Shown: one piece after another, positions 7,971-17,124 of the stretch | Numbering within the stretch: position 1 is the first letter of the stretch | Layout of the letters: each line of letters begins with the position of its first letter | Origin: Aquimarina spinulae | GTDB lineage: Bacteria; Bacteroidota; Bacteroidia; Flavobacteriales; Flavobacteriaceae | Reading direction: 5' to 3' | NCBI RefSeq assembly: GCF_943373825.1 | Contig: NZ_CALSBP010000001.1 | Coordinates: 124,001-188,000, forward strand | Length of the DNA stretch: 64,000 nt | Notes under the pieces: model-generated | What the model saw: the letters and a program-made list of their open reading frames with translations, nothing else | The model's database searches: none | What the model was told of the DNA's origin: nothing | Made by a program: the position numbers and the translations under genes

Positions 7971-8816
7971 ATGAAGATAAGTGAGCAAAATCAGTTTCAT
8001 TACAATCGTATTGCAGAGGCTATAACGTATATTAAGCAAAATTTTAAAGATCAACCTAACCTGGATGAGATTGCAGAAAAAGTACATATTAGCCCTTTTC
8101 ATTTTCAAAGACTCTTTACAGATTGGGTGGGGGTAAGTCCTAAAAAGTTTTTGCAGTACACTAGTTTAGAATACGCAAAAAATATTTTAAAAGATCAGCA
8201 AACTACTTTGTTTGATGCGGCATACGAGACCGGACTTTCTGGAACAGGAAGATTACATGATCTTTTTATAAAAATAGAAGGAATGACACCCGGAGAATAT
8301 AAAAATGGTGGTCAGAACCTAGACATTAATTATAGTTATGCCGAAAGTCCGTTTGGTAAAATGCTGGTAGCTTCAACCTCAAAAGGTATTTGCCATATGA
8401 CATTTGCAGATGATGACAATGCATTTAGAACATTACAACAACGTTTTCCGAAAGCAAAGTTTACTCAAATTGTAGATAGATCTCAACAAAATGCTCTATT
8501 TATCTTCACTAAAGATTGGAGAAAATTAAGTCAAATAAAACTACACCTTAAAGGAACTGATTTTCAATTAAAAGTTTGGGAAACATTACTCAAGATCCCA
8601 AAGGGAGGATTAACAACATATGGAACCATAGCCAATCATATTCATAAGCCTAAAGCATCCAGGGCCGTAGGAACCGCTATAGGTAGTAATCCTGTTGCGT
8701 TTTTAATTCCTTGTCATCGAGTAATCCAATCTACAGGTGATTTAGGGCAATACCATTGGGGTAGTACACGCAAAACTGCTATAATTGGCTGGGAAGCTGC
8801 AAAAATTAATTCATAA
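7971..8816 (+). CDS. AraC-type HTH fused to methylated-DNA--protein-cysteine methyltransferase
   Basis: 281 residues. Residues ~10-105 are an AraC-family double HTH (YIKQNFKDQPNLDEIAEKVHISPFHFQRLFTDWVGVSPKKF). Residues ~115-278 are an O6-alkylguanine-DNA alkyltransferase with the IPCHRV active site (acceptor C248), the upstream GTAIGSNPVAFLIP helix-turn-helix and a terminal TAIIGWEA. This is Ada without the N-terminal zinc phosphotriester domain, so it should repair O6-methylguanine by irreversible self-methylation and may regulate its own gene, but the classical methyl-phosphotriester switch is absent. Alone on the + strand with a 134-bp upstream gap. Confidence 0.92.
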   Translation: MKISEQNQFHYNRIAEAITYIKQNFKDQPNLDEIAEKVHISPFHFQRLFTDWVGVSPKKFLQYTSLEYAKNILKDQQTTLFDAAYETGLSGTGRLHDLFIKIEGMTPGEYKNGGQNLDINYSYAESPFGKMLVASTSKGICHMTFADDDNAFRTLQQRFPKAKFTQIVDRSQQNALFIFTKDWRKLSQIKLHLKGTDFQLKVWETLLKIPKGGLTTYGTIANHIHKPKASRAVGTAIGSNPVAFLIPCHRVIQSTGDLGQYHWGSTRKTAIIGWEAAKINS

Positions 8817-8871
8817 CTAAGCAAGATTCGGGTGTTTTACTTTTTGAATTCTTATCAATTTTACTACACCA

Positions 8872-8905
8872 AGATGATGTAATAAGTTTTTCTCTTACAT
8901 CATCT
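8872..8905. other. Perfect 11-bp inverted repeat (12-nt loop)
   Basis: AGATGATGTAA (8872-8882) pairs with TTACATCATCT (8895-8905). It lies between the AraC-alkyltransferase gene and DUF1203, 24 bp before the latter's ATG. No T tract follows, so it may be an operator or leader hairpin rather than a simple terminator. Confidence 0.5.
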
Positions 8906-8928
8906 CAACTAAATCATAAAATGAACAT

Positions 8929-9408
8929 ATGAAAAAATTTAGGATTGTCCCGTTAACAAAAGAATATGTATCACGAATCAAAGAAACAAAAGTAGATGAT
9001 TTTGATTACCCTATTGTTGAACAAATAGCTACAGGTTATGGACCTTGTCGTATTTCTTTAAAAAAATTTGATCCAGGAAAAGATACGCGGCTATTAATTA
9101 GTCATAGTCCTTTTGAAATTAAAAATGCATTCAATCAACCAGGTCCTGTTTTTGTTCACAAAAAAGAAGTCGAACCTTATAAGAACAACCATCAATTTCC
9201 ACCAGAAATTAAAGCAGATAAACAAAATTTCCCTTTATCACTAATTGGATATAATACAAAACAAAATATGGTATTTACAAAATTGGTAGGCGATGATGAT
9301 GTAGATCTTTTAATACCAGAAATATTTCATAGCCACAACGACATAGCATATTTACATGCCAGAAATGCCGAAGCTGGTTGTTTTATATGTAAAATAGAAA
9401 GAGTATAA
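8929..9408 (+). CDS. DUF1203 domain-containing protein
   Basis: 159 residues, no signal peptide. Matches DUF1203 in layout: an early YGPCRISLKKFDPGKDTRLLISHSPFE segment, then NQPGPVFVHKKEVEPY, and a C-terminal LHARNAEAGCFICKIERV. In this family the conserved cysteines (C48 region and the GCF near the end) and PGPVFVH are hallmarks; the biochemical role is unknown. Monocistronic, followed by a strong terminator at 9457-9489. Confidence 0.85.
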   Translation: MKKFRIVPLTKEYVSRIKETKVDDFDYPIVEQIATGYGPCRISLKKFDPGKDTRLLISHSPFEIKNAFNQPGPVFVHKKEVEPYKNNHQFPPEIKADKQNFPLSLIGYNTKQNMVFTKLVGDDDVDLLIPEIFHSHNDIAYLHARNAEAGCFICKIERV

Positions 9409-9824
9409 TTTTTAGCCCCCCTAAACATTTAGAATAACTTTTATTTTTTATACATAAAAAGGGAACACTATCCTTATGTGTTCCCTTTTAGCCATTTACG
9501 TTAATAGATAAGTTATGGGCGTTTTTATAATAAAACGTTTATACAACATAATACCCTACCCCTCAAAAAAAAAATAATTTCCTATAGCGGTTCTTAGAGT
9601 TTTCTAATAAAAAAATGGATAAACAAAATAAGTGCAATATTTTTAAAAACCTTAATATTAGGAACCCGAATAATAGTAAAATTAAAATGAGAGTTTCGGT
9701 AAATTATATTGTTTTACATCAATTATATTGCATTTATCGTATAAGTAGAAAGATATTTAATAACATAGTATTAGGGATAAAACCAAAAAAAACGTTAAAT
9801 TTATCCTACCTAAATGCCCAAATT
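9409..9824. other. Intergenic region with terminator and upstream part of the first lipocalin-like gene
   Basis: Contains the terminator at 9457-9489. The downstream frame is open back to an ATG at 9615, but 9782-9806 (ACCAAAAAAAACGTTAAATTTATCC) matches the leader of the paralogous gene (10306-10333), where it is non-coding, so this stretch is read as promoter/leader DNA. Confidence 0.5.
9457..9489 (+). terminator. Rho-independent terminator after DUF1203
   Basis: AAAAGGGAACAC (9457-9468) and GTGTTCCCTTTT (9478-9489) are perfectly complementary. A-rich and T-rich flanks allow activity on either strand. Confidence 0.88.
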
Positions 9825-10211
9825 ATGCAATCCAAATTAATTCTTACTGTCGTTAGTATAGCTATGCTAACATTGAGCAGTTTTAAAAATAGCCCAGAAC
9901 ACCAGAAAAATGATGGTGAAAAAGAAAATGCTAGTGTATATCAGGGCGGCCCAAAAGAATTAATAGGAAAATGGGTAATGGATGGTGATCCCAATACTTA
10001 TATAGAATTAAGGTCTGATGGAACCGTCATAGAAAAGTCCTTAGGAGAACCTCTAAAAAGGTATTGGTTATTAAAAGATAGTAAACTTTGCTTAAAAGCG
10101 ACATCGGTAGAAGGAGGTACAGAAAAGTGCTTAGAATTTGTGCTAAGAGAAGATATGCTGGTGATTACTATGAATGAAATGAAACTTCATTATGCAAGAT
10201 CTAAAGAATAA
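9825..10211 (+). CDS. Secreted lipocalin-like small protein, paralogue 1
   Basis: 128 residues from the ATG at 9825, chosen because a signal peptide begins there (MQSKLILTVVSIAMLTLSSF) and because the sequence just upstream is shared with the leader of the next gene. After ~35 variable residues comes a compact beta-rich domain: ELIGKWVMDGDPNTYIELRSDGTVIEK, then SKLCLKAT, KCLEFVLRED and MLVITMNEMKLHYAR. The L-I-G-K-W start is typical of lipocalin-like domains that Bacteroidota secrete. Two cysteines (in KLCL and KCLEF) probably pair. Tandem paralogue of the gene at 10354; function unknown. Confidence 0.75.
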   Translation: MQSKLILTVVSIAMLTLSSFKNSPEHQKNDGEKENASVYQGGPKELIGKWVMDGDPNTYIELRSDGTVIEKSLGEPLKRYWLLKDSKLCLKATSVEGGTEKCLEFVLREDMLVITMNEMKLHYARSKE

Positions 10212-10353
10212 TAATATAGTAATGGTATAAAATTTGCGATTAGGATAAAAGAATTGATAATTTTATCACCTTTTGTGTATTTAAAAAATATCAAAACTAT
10301 AGATTACCAAAAAAACATTAAATTTATATCCTTATTTTATTAAAAATTAAATT

Positions 10354-10737
10354 ATGAAAAGACCCCAATCTATATCCGTAATTTTTACAACTGTTATATT
10401 AGCTGCAATGCTAATGAGTTTTAAGACAAAACCTGTACAGCAAAATCAGACGTTAAAATTTGAAGAAATTGTAATTGAACAGGTTGCAGGCACAGAATTG
10501 ATAGGAGAATGGGTTATGAAAGATGATCCCGAAACTGTTATCATATTCAAATCAGATAAAACAGTAGTAGAAAAGTCTAAAACAAAGACAACACAAAATA
10601 CATGGTCTATAAATATAAAAGATCGTGAAGTGTGTATAAGTAATTCAGAATGTATATATTATGAAGTCACAGAAACTTCTCTTTTTTTATATATAAACAA
10701 AAAAAGAGTGTGGTATAATAGATCTCAAAAAAAATAA
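10354..10737 (+). CDS. Secreted lipocalin-like small protein, paralogue 2
   Basis: 127 residues: signal peptide (MKRPQSISVIFTTVILAAMLMSF), variable linker, then the same domain as the preceding gene: ELIGEWVMKDDPETVIIFKSDKTVVEK, REVCISNSECIYYEV and SLFLYINKKRVWYNRS. The cysteine pair is conserved, although spacing is shortened. The leaders of both genes share an ACCAAAAAAAC(A/G)TTAAATTTAT block at nearly the same distance from the ATG, pointing to a recent tandem duplication including the regulatory region. A strong terminator follows at 10799-10834. Confidence 0.75.
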   Translation: MKRPQSISVIFTTVILAAMLMSFKTKPVQQNQTLKFEEIVIEQVAGTELIGEWVMKDDPETVIIFKSDKTVVEKSKTKTTQNTWSINIKDREVCISNSECIYYEVTETSLFLYINKKRVWYNRSQKK

Positions 10738-10798
10738 AATATTGCTCAATATAAGTGCTTTTTTAAAGCAATAATATAGTACAAGATTTTATAAAAGG

Positions 10799-10834
10799 TA
10801 ACGAGTATATGAAAATATACTCGTTATTTTTTTT
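10799..10834 (+). terminator. Strong rho-independent terminator after the lipocalin-like pair
   Basis: TAACGAGTATAT (10799-10810), GAAA tetraloop, ATATACTCGTTA (10815-10826), then T8. Confidence 0.92.
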
Positions 10835-10973
10835 AAATCATTTTGAGGATTATTTGTAAATTCCATCAACAAAGAGATGAGGTTAATTGCCGGGAAATAA
10901 CACAATATCAAATTATAAATATGACTTTGCAATATTTTTTTACAACATTGTACTAAAAAAATATCGTGTTGCT

Positions 10974-11000
10974 TGTCCAAAAATCAAAAAAGTGTTCGTC
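10974..11000 (+). promoter_or_regulatory. Candidate ECF42-type promoter (TGTCCA-N17-CGTC)
   Basis: TGTCCA at 10974-10979 and CGTC at 10997-11000, spaced 17 bp, 44 bp before the first YciI ATG. From memory ECF42 sigma factors use a TGTCGA-like -35 and a CGTC/CGA(T)C-like -10; five of six -35 bases match. That would make the downstream sigma factor autoregulated. One site only, so tentative. Confidence 0.4.
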
Positions 11001-11044
11001 ATAGTAGTGTAAAAAATAAATAAACCACTTAAAAAAACAGACAA

Positions 11045-11389
11045 ATGAAAGAATTTATGTTTCTTTTTAGAGGAGATGACAAAGTATGGGATTCTAAATC
11101 TCCAGAAGAACAACAAAAGCATATGCAAAAATGGCAACAATGGATCGGTGAGATGGCTCAGCAAGAAAAATTTGTTGGAGGTGAGCGATTATATTCACAC
11201 GGTAACACAATTTACCCGGGAGGAACCAAAGTAACAGATAGACCATTAACAGAAGGAAAAGAACTGGTTGGAGGATATTTGGTTATTAAAGCAAACAATC
11301 TGGAAGAAGCTACCGAGATGGCAAAAGATTGCCCGGGATTACAATGGGATTCTTGTGTAGAAGTACGAGAAGTATGGCCAGAAAGTTAG
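11045..11389 (+). CDS. YciI (YCII/DGPF) family protein, copy 1
   Basis: 114 residues. A single YCII-related ferredoxin-like domain: MKEFMFLFRGDD, HMQKWQQWIGEM, RLYSHGNTI and the conserved DRPLTEGKELVGGYLVIKANNLEEATEMAKDCP block. Small cytosolic proteins of this family accompany ECF42 sigma factors and are thought to be part of their output or sensing unit; biochemical role unsettled. 28 bp upstream of a second copy with near-identical key blocks, and the sigma factor follows. Confidence 0.88.
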   Translation: MKEFMFLFRGDDKVWDSKSPEEQQKHMQKWQQWIGEMAQQEKFVGGERLYSHGNTIYPGGTKVTDRPLTEGKELVGGYLVIKANNLEEATEMAKDCPGLQWDSCVEVREVWPES

Positions 11390-11417
11390 GATAACAGAAC
11401 ATTAAAAAAATATAGTG

Positions 11418-11762
11418 ATGAAAGAATTTATGTTTATTATTAGAGGTGGAGAGGATAAGTATAGTAATAATTCTCCTGAAGAAATGCAACAACATATGCA
11501 GCATTGGCAACAATGGATGGGTGGTTTAGCAAAATCAGAACAACTTATTGGTGGTCAACCCTTAATGAGCGAAGCTAAAACCCTTACTGAAGGTGGTAAA
11601 AAAATAACAGATCGCCCATTAGCTGAAGGAAAAGAACTAGTTGGGGGATACTTGCTAATCAAAGCAGATTCTTTGGATCATGCTGCACAAATAGCTAAAG
11701 GTTGTCCAAGCTTTGAGTATGGATGCAGTGTCGAAGTACGAGAAATAAGCCCAATGGAATAA
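11418..11762 (+). CDS. YciI (YCII/DGPF) family protein, copy 2
   Basis: 114 residues from the ATG at 11418 (a GTG immediately precedes at 11415). Same architecture as the gene before it: MKEFMFIIRGGEDK, HMQHWQQWMGGLA, GGQPLMSEAKT, DRPLAEGKELVGGYLLIKADSLDHAAQIAKGCP. The two are clear tandem duplicates with about half their residues identical. Only 5 bp separate its stop from the TTG start of the sigma factor gene, so co-transcription (and perhaps translational coupling) is likely. Confidence 0.88.
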   Translation: MKEFMFIIRGGEDKYSNNSPEEMQQHMQHWQQWMGGLAKSEQLIGGQPLMSEAKTLTEGGKKITDRPLAEGKELVGGYLLIKADSLDHAAQIAKGCPSFEYGCSVEVREISPME

Positions 11763-11767
11763 CTTTT

Positions 11768-13045
11768 TTGGAAAATAGAGATCACATAGATCATACATTA
11801 AACCATCTTTTTAGACAAGAATCTGGAAAGATGGTTGCTGTATTGATTAAAATATTCGGTACCGAAAATATAGAATTAGCAGAAGATGTAGTACAGGATG
11901 CTCTGGTTAAAGCTTTAGAAACCTGGAAATTTAGAGGGATGCCAGATAATCCAAGAGCATGGTTATATCGCACAGCTAAAAATAAAGCTATAGATATTAT
12001 CAGGCGTAATAAGCATAGTAGTATTATTGATTTTTCTGATCCCGAAAAACAACTTTTAACTTCTGGATATACGCTAACTTCTACAATGGATACCTATTGG
12101 AAGGAGCAACATATAAAAGATGATTTCCTGGGAATGATGTATGCATGCTGTCACCCCGATATCTCACAAGAAAATCAAATTACATTTATCCTAAAAGCAT
12201 TATGTGGATTTAGCACTAAAGAAGTTGCAAGATCTTTTCTTACCAGTGAAGATACTATTTCTAAGAGATTGTATAGAACCAAAGAATATTTCAGAAAACG
12301 TAAGATACGCCCTGTAATTCCTACTATTAATGAAATTAATCTTAGAACCAAAACGGTACTTAGTGCAATCTATCTCATGTTTAACGAAGGATATAATTCT
12401 ACTCATGCCGATCAATTGATTCGTAAAGATCTGATTAGTCAAGCAATGTTTTTATGTCGATCCCTTTTATCCGAAAAACGTACACAGTTACCCGAGGTTT
12501 ATGCTTTGATGGGATTAATGTGTTTTCATGCCTCCAGAATTAATAGTAGACTAACAGAAGAAGGGAGGCTTATTTTGCTTTCTAAACAGGATCGTACAAC
12601 ATGGAATGCAGAATTAATACGATCTGGAGAACAGTATCTAAATAAAGCTGCTTTTGGAGGAGAGCTCTCAACATATCACCTAGAAGCCGCTATAGCATAT
12701 CAGCATTGCTGTGCAAAGCAATATGCAAATACAAACTGGAAAATGATATTAGAGTATTATGAACTCTTATTAAAGATAGCTAATGATCCTATTGTTTTTT
12801 TAAATCGATGCCTAGTTATTCTAGAACTTAAAGGCCCAAAAGAAGCAATAACAGCACTCGAAAGTGTAAAGAACGACAAGTTACTAGAAAAATATTACCT
12901 ATATCATGCAACTTTGGGCGAAATCTACCAACGATTAGAAGATAATAGCAGAGCTACAACATACTACCAAAAAGCAATACAACTCACCCAGTCCAAACAA
13001 GAAAGACAGTTTTTAAAAGATAAAATTGCTCGTATATCGAATTGA
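11768..13045 (+). CDS. ECF sigma factor of the ECF42 type with C-terminal TPR-like extension
   Basis: 425 residues from a TTG at 11768, the only sensible start after the YciI stop; the first ATG lies inside the sigma-2 region. Sigma-2 at ~20-85 (IFGTENIELAEDVVQDALVKALETWKF, NPRAWLYRTAKNKAIDIIRR), sigma-4 at ~125-180 (TFILKALCGFSTKEVARSFLTSEDTISKRLYRTKE), then ~240 residues of helical repeats (DUF6596 and TPR-like), ending YYQKAIQLTQSKQERQFL. This length and long C-terminal domain define ECF42, which has no classical anti-sigma factor; the C-terminus is believed to control activity. Linked YciI genes support the call. Confidence 0.9.
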   Translation: MENRDHIDHTLNHLFRQESGKMVAVLIKIFGTENIELAEDVVQDALVKALETWKFRGMPDNPRAWLYRTAKNKAIDIIRRNKHSSIIDFSDPEKQLLTSGYTLTSTMDTYWKEQHIKDDFLGMMYACCHPDISQENQITFILKALCGFSTKEVARSFLTSEDTISKRLYRTKEYFRKRKIRPVIPTINEINLRTKTVLSAIYLMFNEGYNSTHADQLIRKDLISQAMFLCRSLLSEKRTQLPEVYALMGLMCFHASRINSRLTEEGRLILLSKQDRTTWNAELIRSGEQYLNKAAFGGELSTYHLEAAIAYQHCCAKQYANTNWKMILEYYELLLKIANDPIVFLNRCLVILELKGPKEAITALESVKNDKLLEKYYLYHATLGEIYQRLEDNSRATTYYQKAIQLTQSKQERQFLKDKIARISN

Positions 13046-13410
13046 AAATCGGTTATGATAACGATGTTTCAGAAAATCTTTTTACCTTTTCAGAATAAAT
13101 GCCTTTTATTCTGTAACTCCATACGAAATAAATAATATTTTTCACGGGAAACAGTGTTCTATAAATTGCACGTATTATAGATATTTGTTTATTATTCAAA
13201 CTGTGTATACTATAGATTTAGTTTTGAAAAACGAAACAGAATAAAAATAAATTTTGAAAAGAAACAGGTTTTAATTTATATAGTGAGTAGTATGTACTCT
13301 TAGAAGTAATGATATAGTGTTAAATGTAACCTTATTATATTTTGTAGTATCTTAATTTATAAGAGTTTTGAAGAATATTTAGCATTAGGTAAATATAAGA
13401 ATATTGTAAT
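13046..13410. other. Intergenic region, 365 bp
   Basis: AT-rich with a small imperfect hairpin just after the sigma-factor gene (GTTAT-G-ATAAC around 13052-13062) that lacks a T tract. Nothing else recognised; presumably holds the promoter of the DUF2339 gene. Confidence 0.35.
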
Positions 13411-15798
13411 ATGGGAAACAACCAAGATCAGATACATCAGCTTTTGGAAAAGCTTGAAATCCTACTAAAAAAACAACAAGATTTCTCGACTCAAATACAA
13501 AACCTTAAAGATGAAGTATATAGGCTAAAAACGGCATCGACCAACCAGCCTGATATAAAAACAGAAAATCCAATTCCTGTTTCACCTACAGCCCAAGCTA
13601 CAAAAGAAAGTATCAAAGAACAATCCTCTTCGGTTAAGCCAGAGGCAGTGCAACCAGCATTAGTAAAAGAAGAACAGCCTGTTATTGCCAAAATAAATAA
13701 ACCCAAAAAGAAATCTAACCTTGAAAAATTTATTGGAGAAAACTTAATCAATAAAATAGGTATTGTGATTATTATCATTGGTGTTGCTATTGGAGCAAAG
13801 TATACCATAGAAAATGATCTAATAGGACCATTAACCAGAATTATACTTGGGTATTTAACAGGATTAGGGCTTTTAGGAATTGGGATGAAACTAAAGAAAA
13901 AATATGAAAACTTTAGTGCCGTATTGGTTAGTGGTGCCATGGCTATTTTATATTTTATTACCTTTTTAGCATACGACTTATACGGCTTGATTCCGCAGAC
14001 TTTGACATTTATTCTTATGCTATTATTTACGGCATTTTCCGTTTTTGCAGCAATACAATATAATAAGCAAATTATAGCTCATATAGGACTCGTAGGAGCC
14101 TATGCAGTTCCTTTTTTATTAAGTGACGGATCGGGTAGAGTAGTAATTCTGTTTAGTTATATGGCGATTATTAATATAGGTATTCTCATTATTGCCATCA
14201 AAAAATACTGGAAACCCCTTTACTTTTCGTCCTTTTTACTTACCTGGATCATTTTTATGTCATGGTATGGCGATAAATACACAATAGAAGAACATTTTAC
14301 CCTTGGTTTTATATTTCTTACTGTCTTTTTTATCACATTCTATCTTATGTTTTTGGTGTACAAACTCAGAAAAAAAGAAAGCTTTAAAACCATTGATGTA
14401 ATTCTACAATTATCTAATTCATTTATCTTTTATGGTATTGGATTTTCGATGTTAAACAATCACGAATACGGTAAGGATTTATTAGGTGTATTTACATTGG
14501 CGAATGCAGTAATTCATTTTGTAGTAAGTGTTATTGTGTATAGATTAAAACTAGCTGATCGCAACCTGTTTTATTTTGTATCTGGTATGGTTTTGATTTT
14601 TATTACGATTGCATTTCCTGTACAACTAGATGGAAATTGGGTTACATTACTATGGGCAGGAGAAGCAGCATTGCTATTTTGGATTGGGAGAACCAAAAAA
14701 GTACCGATATACGAAATTCTCTCATATCCGCTGTGGGCCTTAACTTTTTTTAGCCTTTTGCATGATTGGGTCGTGGTATATTATAGATATAGCCCAACAC
14801 TACCAGAAACCAGGCTAATGCCAGTGTTTAATATTTATCTTATGACATCAATATTGTGTATTGTGTCTTTTGCATTTATCTATATCACACATCGTAAAGA
14901 GAAACTATCTTTCCCCTGGCCAAAGCAACCTTGGTTGTATACAATGCTTACCATAGGTTTAGCATTACTATTGGTATGTACTACCTACTTTACATTTTGG
15001 ATAGAGATAGATAGTTATTGGAATCAGGTTTATCAAGATCTAGATCACCATTACATTTCCCAAAATATCGATAGTACAGAACAATATACAGTATTATCAG
15101 ATACCAGAAATTTTGGAGCTATTTGGCTTATTAATTATAGTATGTTGTTTCTGGTTATTTTGTCTTTTGTGAATATCAAAAAAATTAAAAATAATGTTTT
15201 GGGGTATATCACTCTTAGTTTTATGTTGTTAGCTCTTTTTGTGTTTTTAACCAGAGGATTGTACTTGCTAAGCGAGTTTAGAGACAGTTATTTAGAATTA
15301 AAAGGAACAGAATTTAGTGCAGCAGCTTTTTCTCATATAGGTATACGATATATTTCTTTTGTATTTGCAGCAGGTTTGCTATTTACTTTTTATAAGTATG
15401 TACGGCAAAAATTTCTGGGTAGAACCTTTAAGATTGCTTTTGAAATTATACTACATTGTACATTAATCTGGATAGTGAGTAGCGAATTAATACATTGGTT
15501 AGACTTGTCGGGGTATACAGAAACATATAAGCTTGGATTAAGTATCTTATGGGGTGTTTATGCGTTATTGCTCATTGTTTTAGGAATATGGAAGCGAAAG
15601 AAGTATTTACGTGTCTTAGCAATTATAGTATTCGGAATTACACTTATAAAGTTATTCTTCTATGATATTTCACATATGGAAACTATTGCCAAAACTATTG
15701 TATTCTTAGCTTTAGGAGTGCTTCTTTTGATTATTTCATTTTTATACAATAAATACAAACATATTATTGCAGATGAAACCAATAGCAACAAACCTTAA
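13411..15798 (+). CDS. DUF2339 polytopic membrane protein
   Basis: 795 residues. N-terminal coiled coil (~5-38: QIHQLLEKLEILLKKQQDFSTQIQNLKDEVYRLK), a Pro/Ser/Lys linker to ~105, then FIGENLINKIGIVIIIIGVAIGAKYTIEN, which opens the DUF2339 membrane region, followed by about 20 or more hydrophobic segments to the end. Predicted inner-membrane protein; function unknown. DUF2339 genes are regularly followed by DUF3999, as here (96 bp downstream), suggesting a two-component envelope system. Confidence 0.85.
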   Translation: MGNNQDQIHQLLEKLEILLKKQQDFSTQIQNLKDEVYRLKTASTNQPDIKTENPIPVSPTAQATKESIKEQSSSVKPEAVQPALVKEEQPVIAKINKPKKKSNLEKFIGENLINKIGIVIIIIGVAIGAKYTIENDLIGPLTRIILGYLTGLGLLGIGMKLKKKYENFSAVLVSGAMAILYFITFLAYDLYGLIPQTLTFILMLLFTAFSVFAAIQYNKQIIAHIGLVGAYAVPFLLSDGSGRVVILFSYMAIINIGILIIAIKKYWKPLYFSSFLLTWIIFMSWYGDKYTIEEHFTLGFIFLTVFFITFYLMFLVYKLRKKESFKTIDVILQLSNSFIFYGIGFSMLNNHEYGKDLLGVFTLANAVIHFVVSVIVYRLKLADRNLFYFVSGMVLIFITIAFPVQLDGNWVTLLWAGEAALLFWIGRTKKVPIYEILSYPLWALTFFSLLHDWVVVYYRYSPTLPETRLMPVFNIYLMTSILCIVSFAFIYITHRKEKLSFPWPKQPWLYTMLTIGLALLLVCTTYFTFWIEIDSYWNQVYQDLDHHYISQNIDSTEQYTVLSDTRNFGAIWLINYSMLFLVILSFVNIKKIKNNVLGYITLSFMLLALFVFLTRGLYLLSEFRDSYLELKGTEFSAAAFSHIGIRYISFVFAAGLLFTFYKYVRQKFLGRTFKIAFEIILHCTLIWIVSSELIHWLDLSGYTETYKLGLSILWGVYALLLIVLGIWKRKKYLRVLAIIVFGITLIKLFFYDISHMETIAKTIVFLALGVLLLIISFLYNKYKHIIADETNSNKP

Positions 15799-15894
15799 AA
15801 ATTTCTTTATAAAGGATATGTTTAAAACCTGTAAAGAGGGAGTATCATAATTATATGTGTTCTTAATTCTAGATAATTAAAAAGGTGTAAACTC

Positions 15895-17124
15895 ATGAAA
15901 AAGAAAATTATAAAATTCCTGGTGCTATTGATTAGCTTTGGGACTTATGCCCAGATGGACCAATATGCATATAGAAGTATGTTGCCAGAGATAACAGATA
16001 CCTGGCATGCTATTAGTCTACCCGATGAAATATTTAGTAAAGTTTCACCAAATCTATCTGATATTAGAGTTTTTGGAATCACAAACAAGAAAGATACCAT
16101 AGAAGCTCCTTACCTTTTAAGATTAAAAACCGAAAAAAAGTCCTTTACTAAAATACCTTTTACCATCTTAAATACCTCGTTTAATGAGAAAGGAACATAT
16201 ATTACATTAGAAATCCCAACTAAACAACCAATCAATCAGATTCATTTAGACTTTGAGCAATCTAATTTTGATTGGTTAATTACCTTAGAAGGAACTCAGG
16301 ACCGTAAAGAATGGTATACCATAAAAGACGACTATCGTATACTTTCTATAAAAAATGAACTTACAGATTATCAATTCACTACAGTACGATTTCCTAATGC
16401 GCAGTACCACTATTTCAGGATACTGATAAAAAGTACTAAAAAACCAGTTTTACAATCGGCTAATGTAACCAGATATGAAGTTAAAAAGGCAAATTACAAG
16501 GAGTATGATATAGAAAAACTAAATATTAAGAATCCTAAGGGTACCAAAAAAACGATTATCGATGTAAGTCTTAAAACTCCAGTTCCTGTAAGTTATATTG
16601 GTGTCGAAGTACAAGAAACTTTTGATTACTATCGTCCTATATCTATTCGATATGTAACAGATAGTATACAGACTCAGCAGGGCAGTTGGAAACCCAGGTA
16701 TAGAGAACTTAGTTCTGGAGTACTTAATTCTATAGAAGATAATGTATTTACCAATACGAGTACAATTGCTCAGAAATTTAGAATAGTGATTGATAATCAT
16801 GACAATCAACCTTTAAAAATTAATAAAGTCATCGTTAAAGGATATCAACACGAACTTGTTACGCGTTTTACAAATCCGGGAACGTATTATTTGGTTTATG
16901 GAAATGATAAAATGAAAAAACCTTCATATGATCTTAATTATGTATCTGCCAAGATCCCAGATGAGATGACAACACTATCACCAGAAACACAGTCGACTAT
17001 TGGTCACGAAGAATCTTCTGTAACAAAGCCTTTATTTGCTAATAAAATCTGGTTATGGGGTATAATGGGTATTGTGATCCTGTTGTTAGGAGGATTTACA
17101 TTATCTATGATGAAGAAAAAATAA
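15895..17124 (+). CDS. DUF3999 family exported protein with C-terminal anchor
   Basis: 409 residues: signal peptide (MKKKIIKFLVLLISFGTYAQ), early YAYRSMLPEITDTWHAISLPDEIFSKVSPNLSDIRVFGI, then beta-sandwich-like segments (HLDFEQSNFDWLITLEGTQDRKEWYTI; HYFRILI), and a single transmembrane helix at ~384-405 (IWLWGIMGIVILLLGGFTLSM) followed by KKK. Topology is therefore a large periplasmic domain anchored by its C-terminus. Matches DUF3999 in family layout and in its position behind DUF2339. The combined role is unknown; surface polysaccharide or envelope sensing is only speculation. Confidence 0.82.
   Translation: MKKKIIKFLVLLISFGTYAQMDQYAYRSMLPEITDTWHAISLPDEIFSKVSPNLSDIRVFGITNKKDTIEAPYLLRLKTEKKSFTKIPFTILNTSFNEKGTYITLEIPTKQPINQIHLDFEQSNFDWLITLEGTQDRKEWYTIKDDYRILSIKNELTDYQFTTVRFPNAQYHYFRILIKSTKKPVLQSANVTRYEVKKANYKEYDIEKLNIKNPKGTKKTIIDVSLKTPVPVSYIGVEVQETFDYYRPISIRYVTDSIQTQQGSWKPRYRELSSGVLNSIEDNVFTNTSTIAQKFRIVIDNHDNQPLKINKVIVKGYQHELVTRFTNPGTYYLVYGNDKMKKPSYDLNYVSAKIPDEMTTLSPETQSTIGHEESSVTKPLFANKIWLWGIMGIVILLLGGFTLSMMKKK

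Larger units (their letters stand above)
10738..11044. other. Intergenic region: terminator, then promoter of the YciI/ECF unit
   Basis: Holds the terminator 10799-10834 and an ECF-type promoter candidate at 10974-11000. No ORF on the + strand is convincing here. Confidence 0.5.

Noticed and set aside
9615..9824. ATG-initiated 70-residue extension of the first lipocalin-like protein
   Set aside because: The region matches the non-coding leader of the paralogous gene and the signal peptide starts at 9825.
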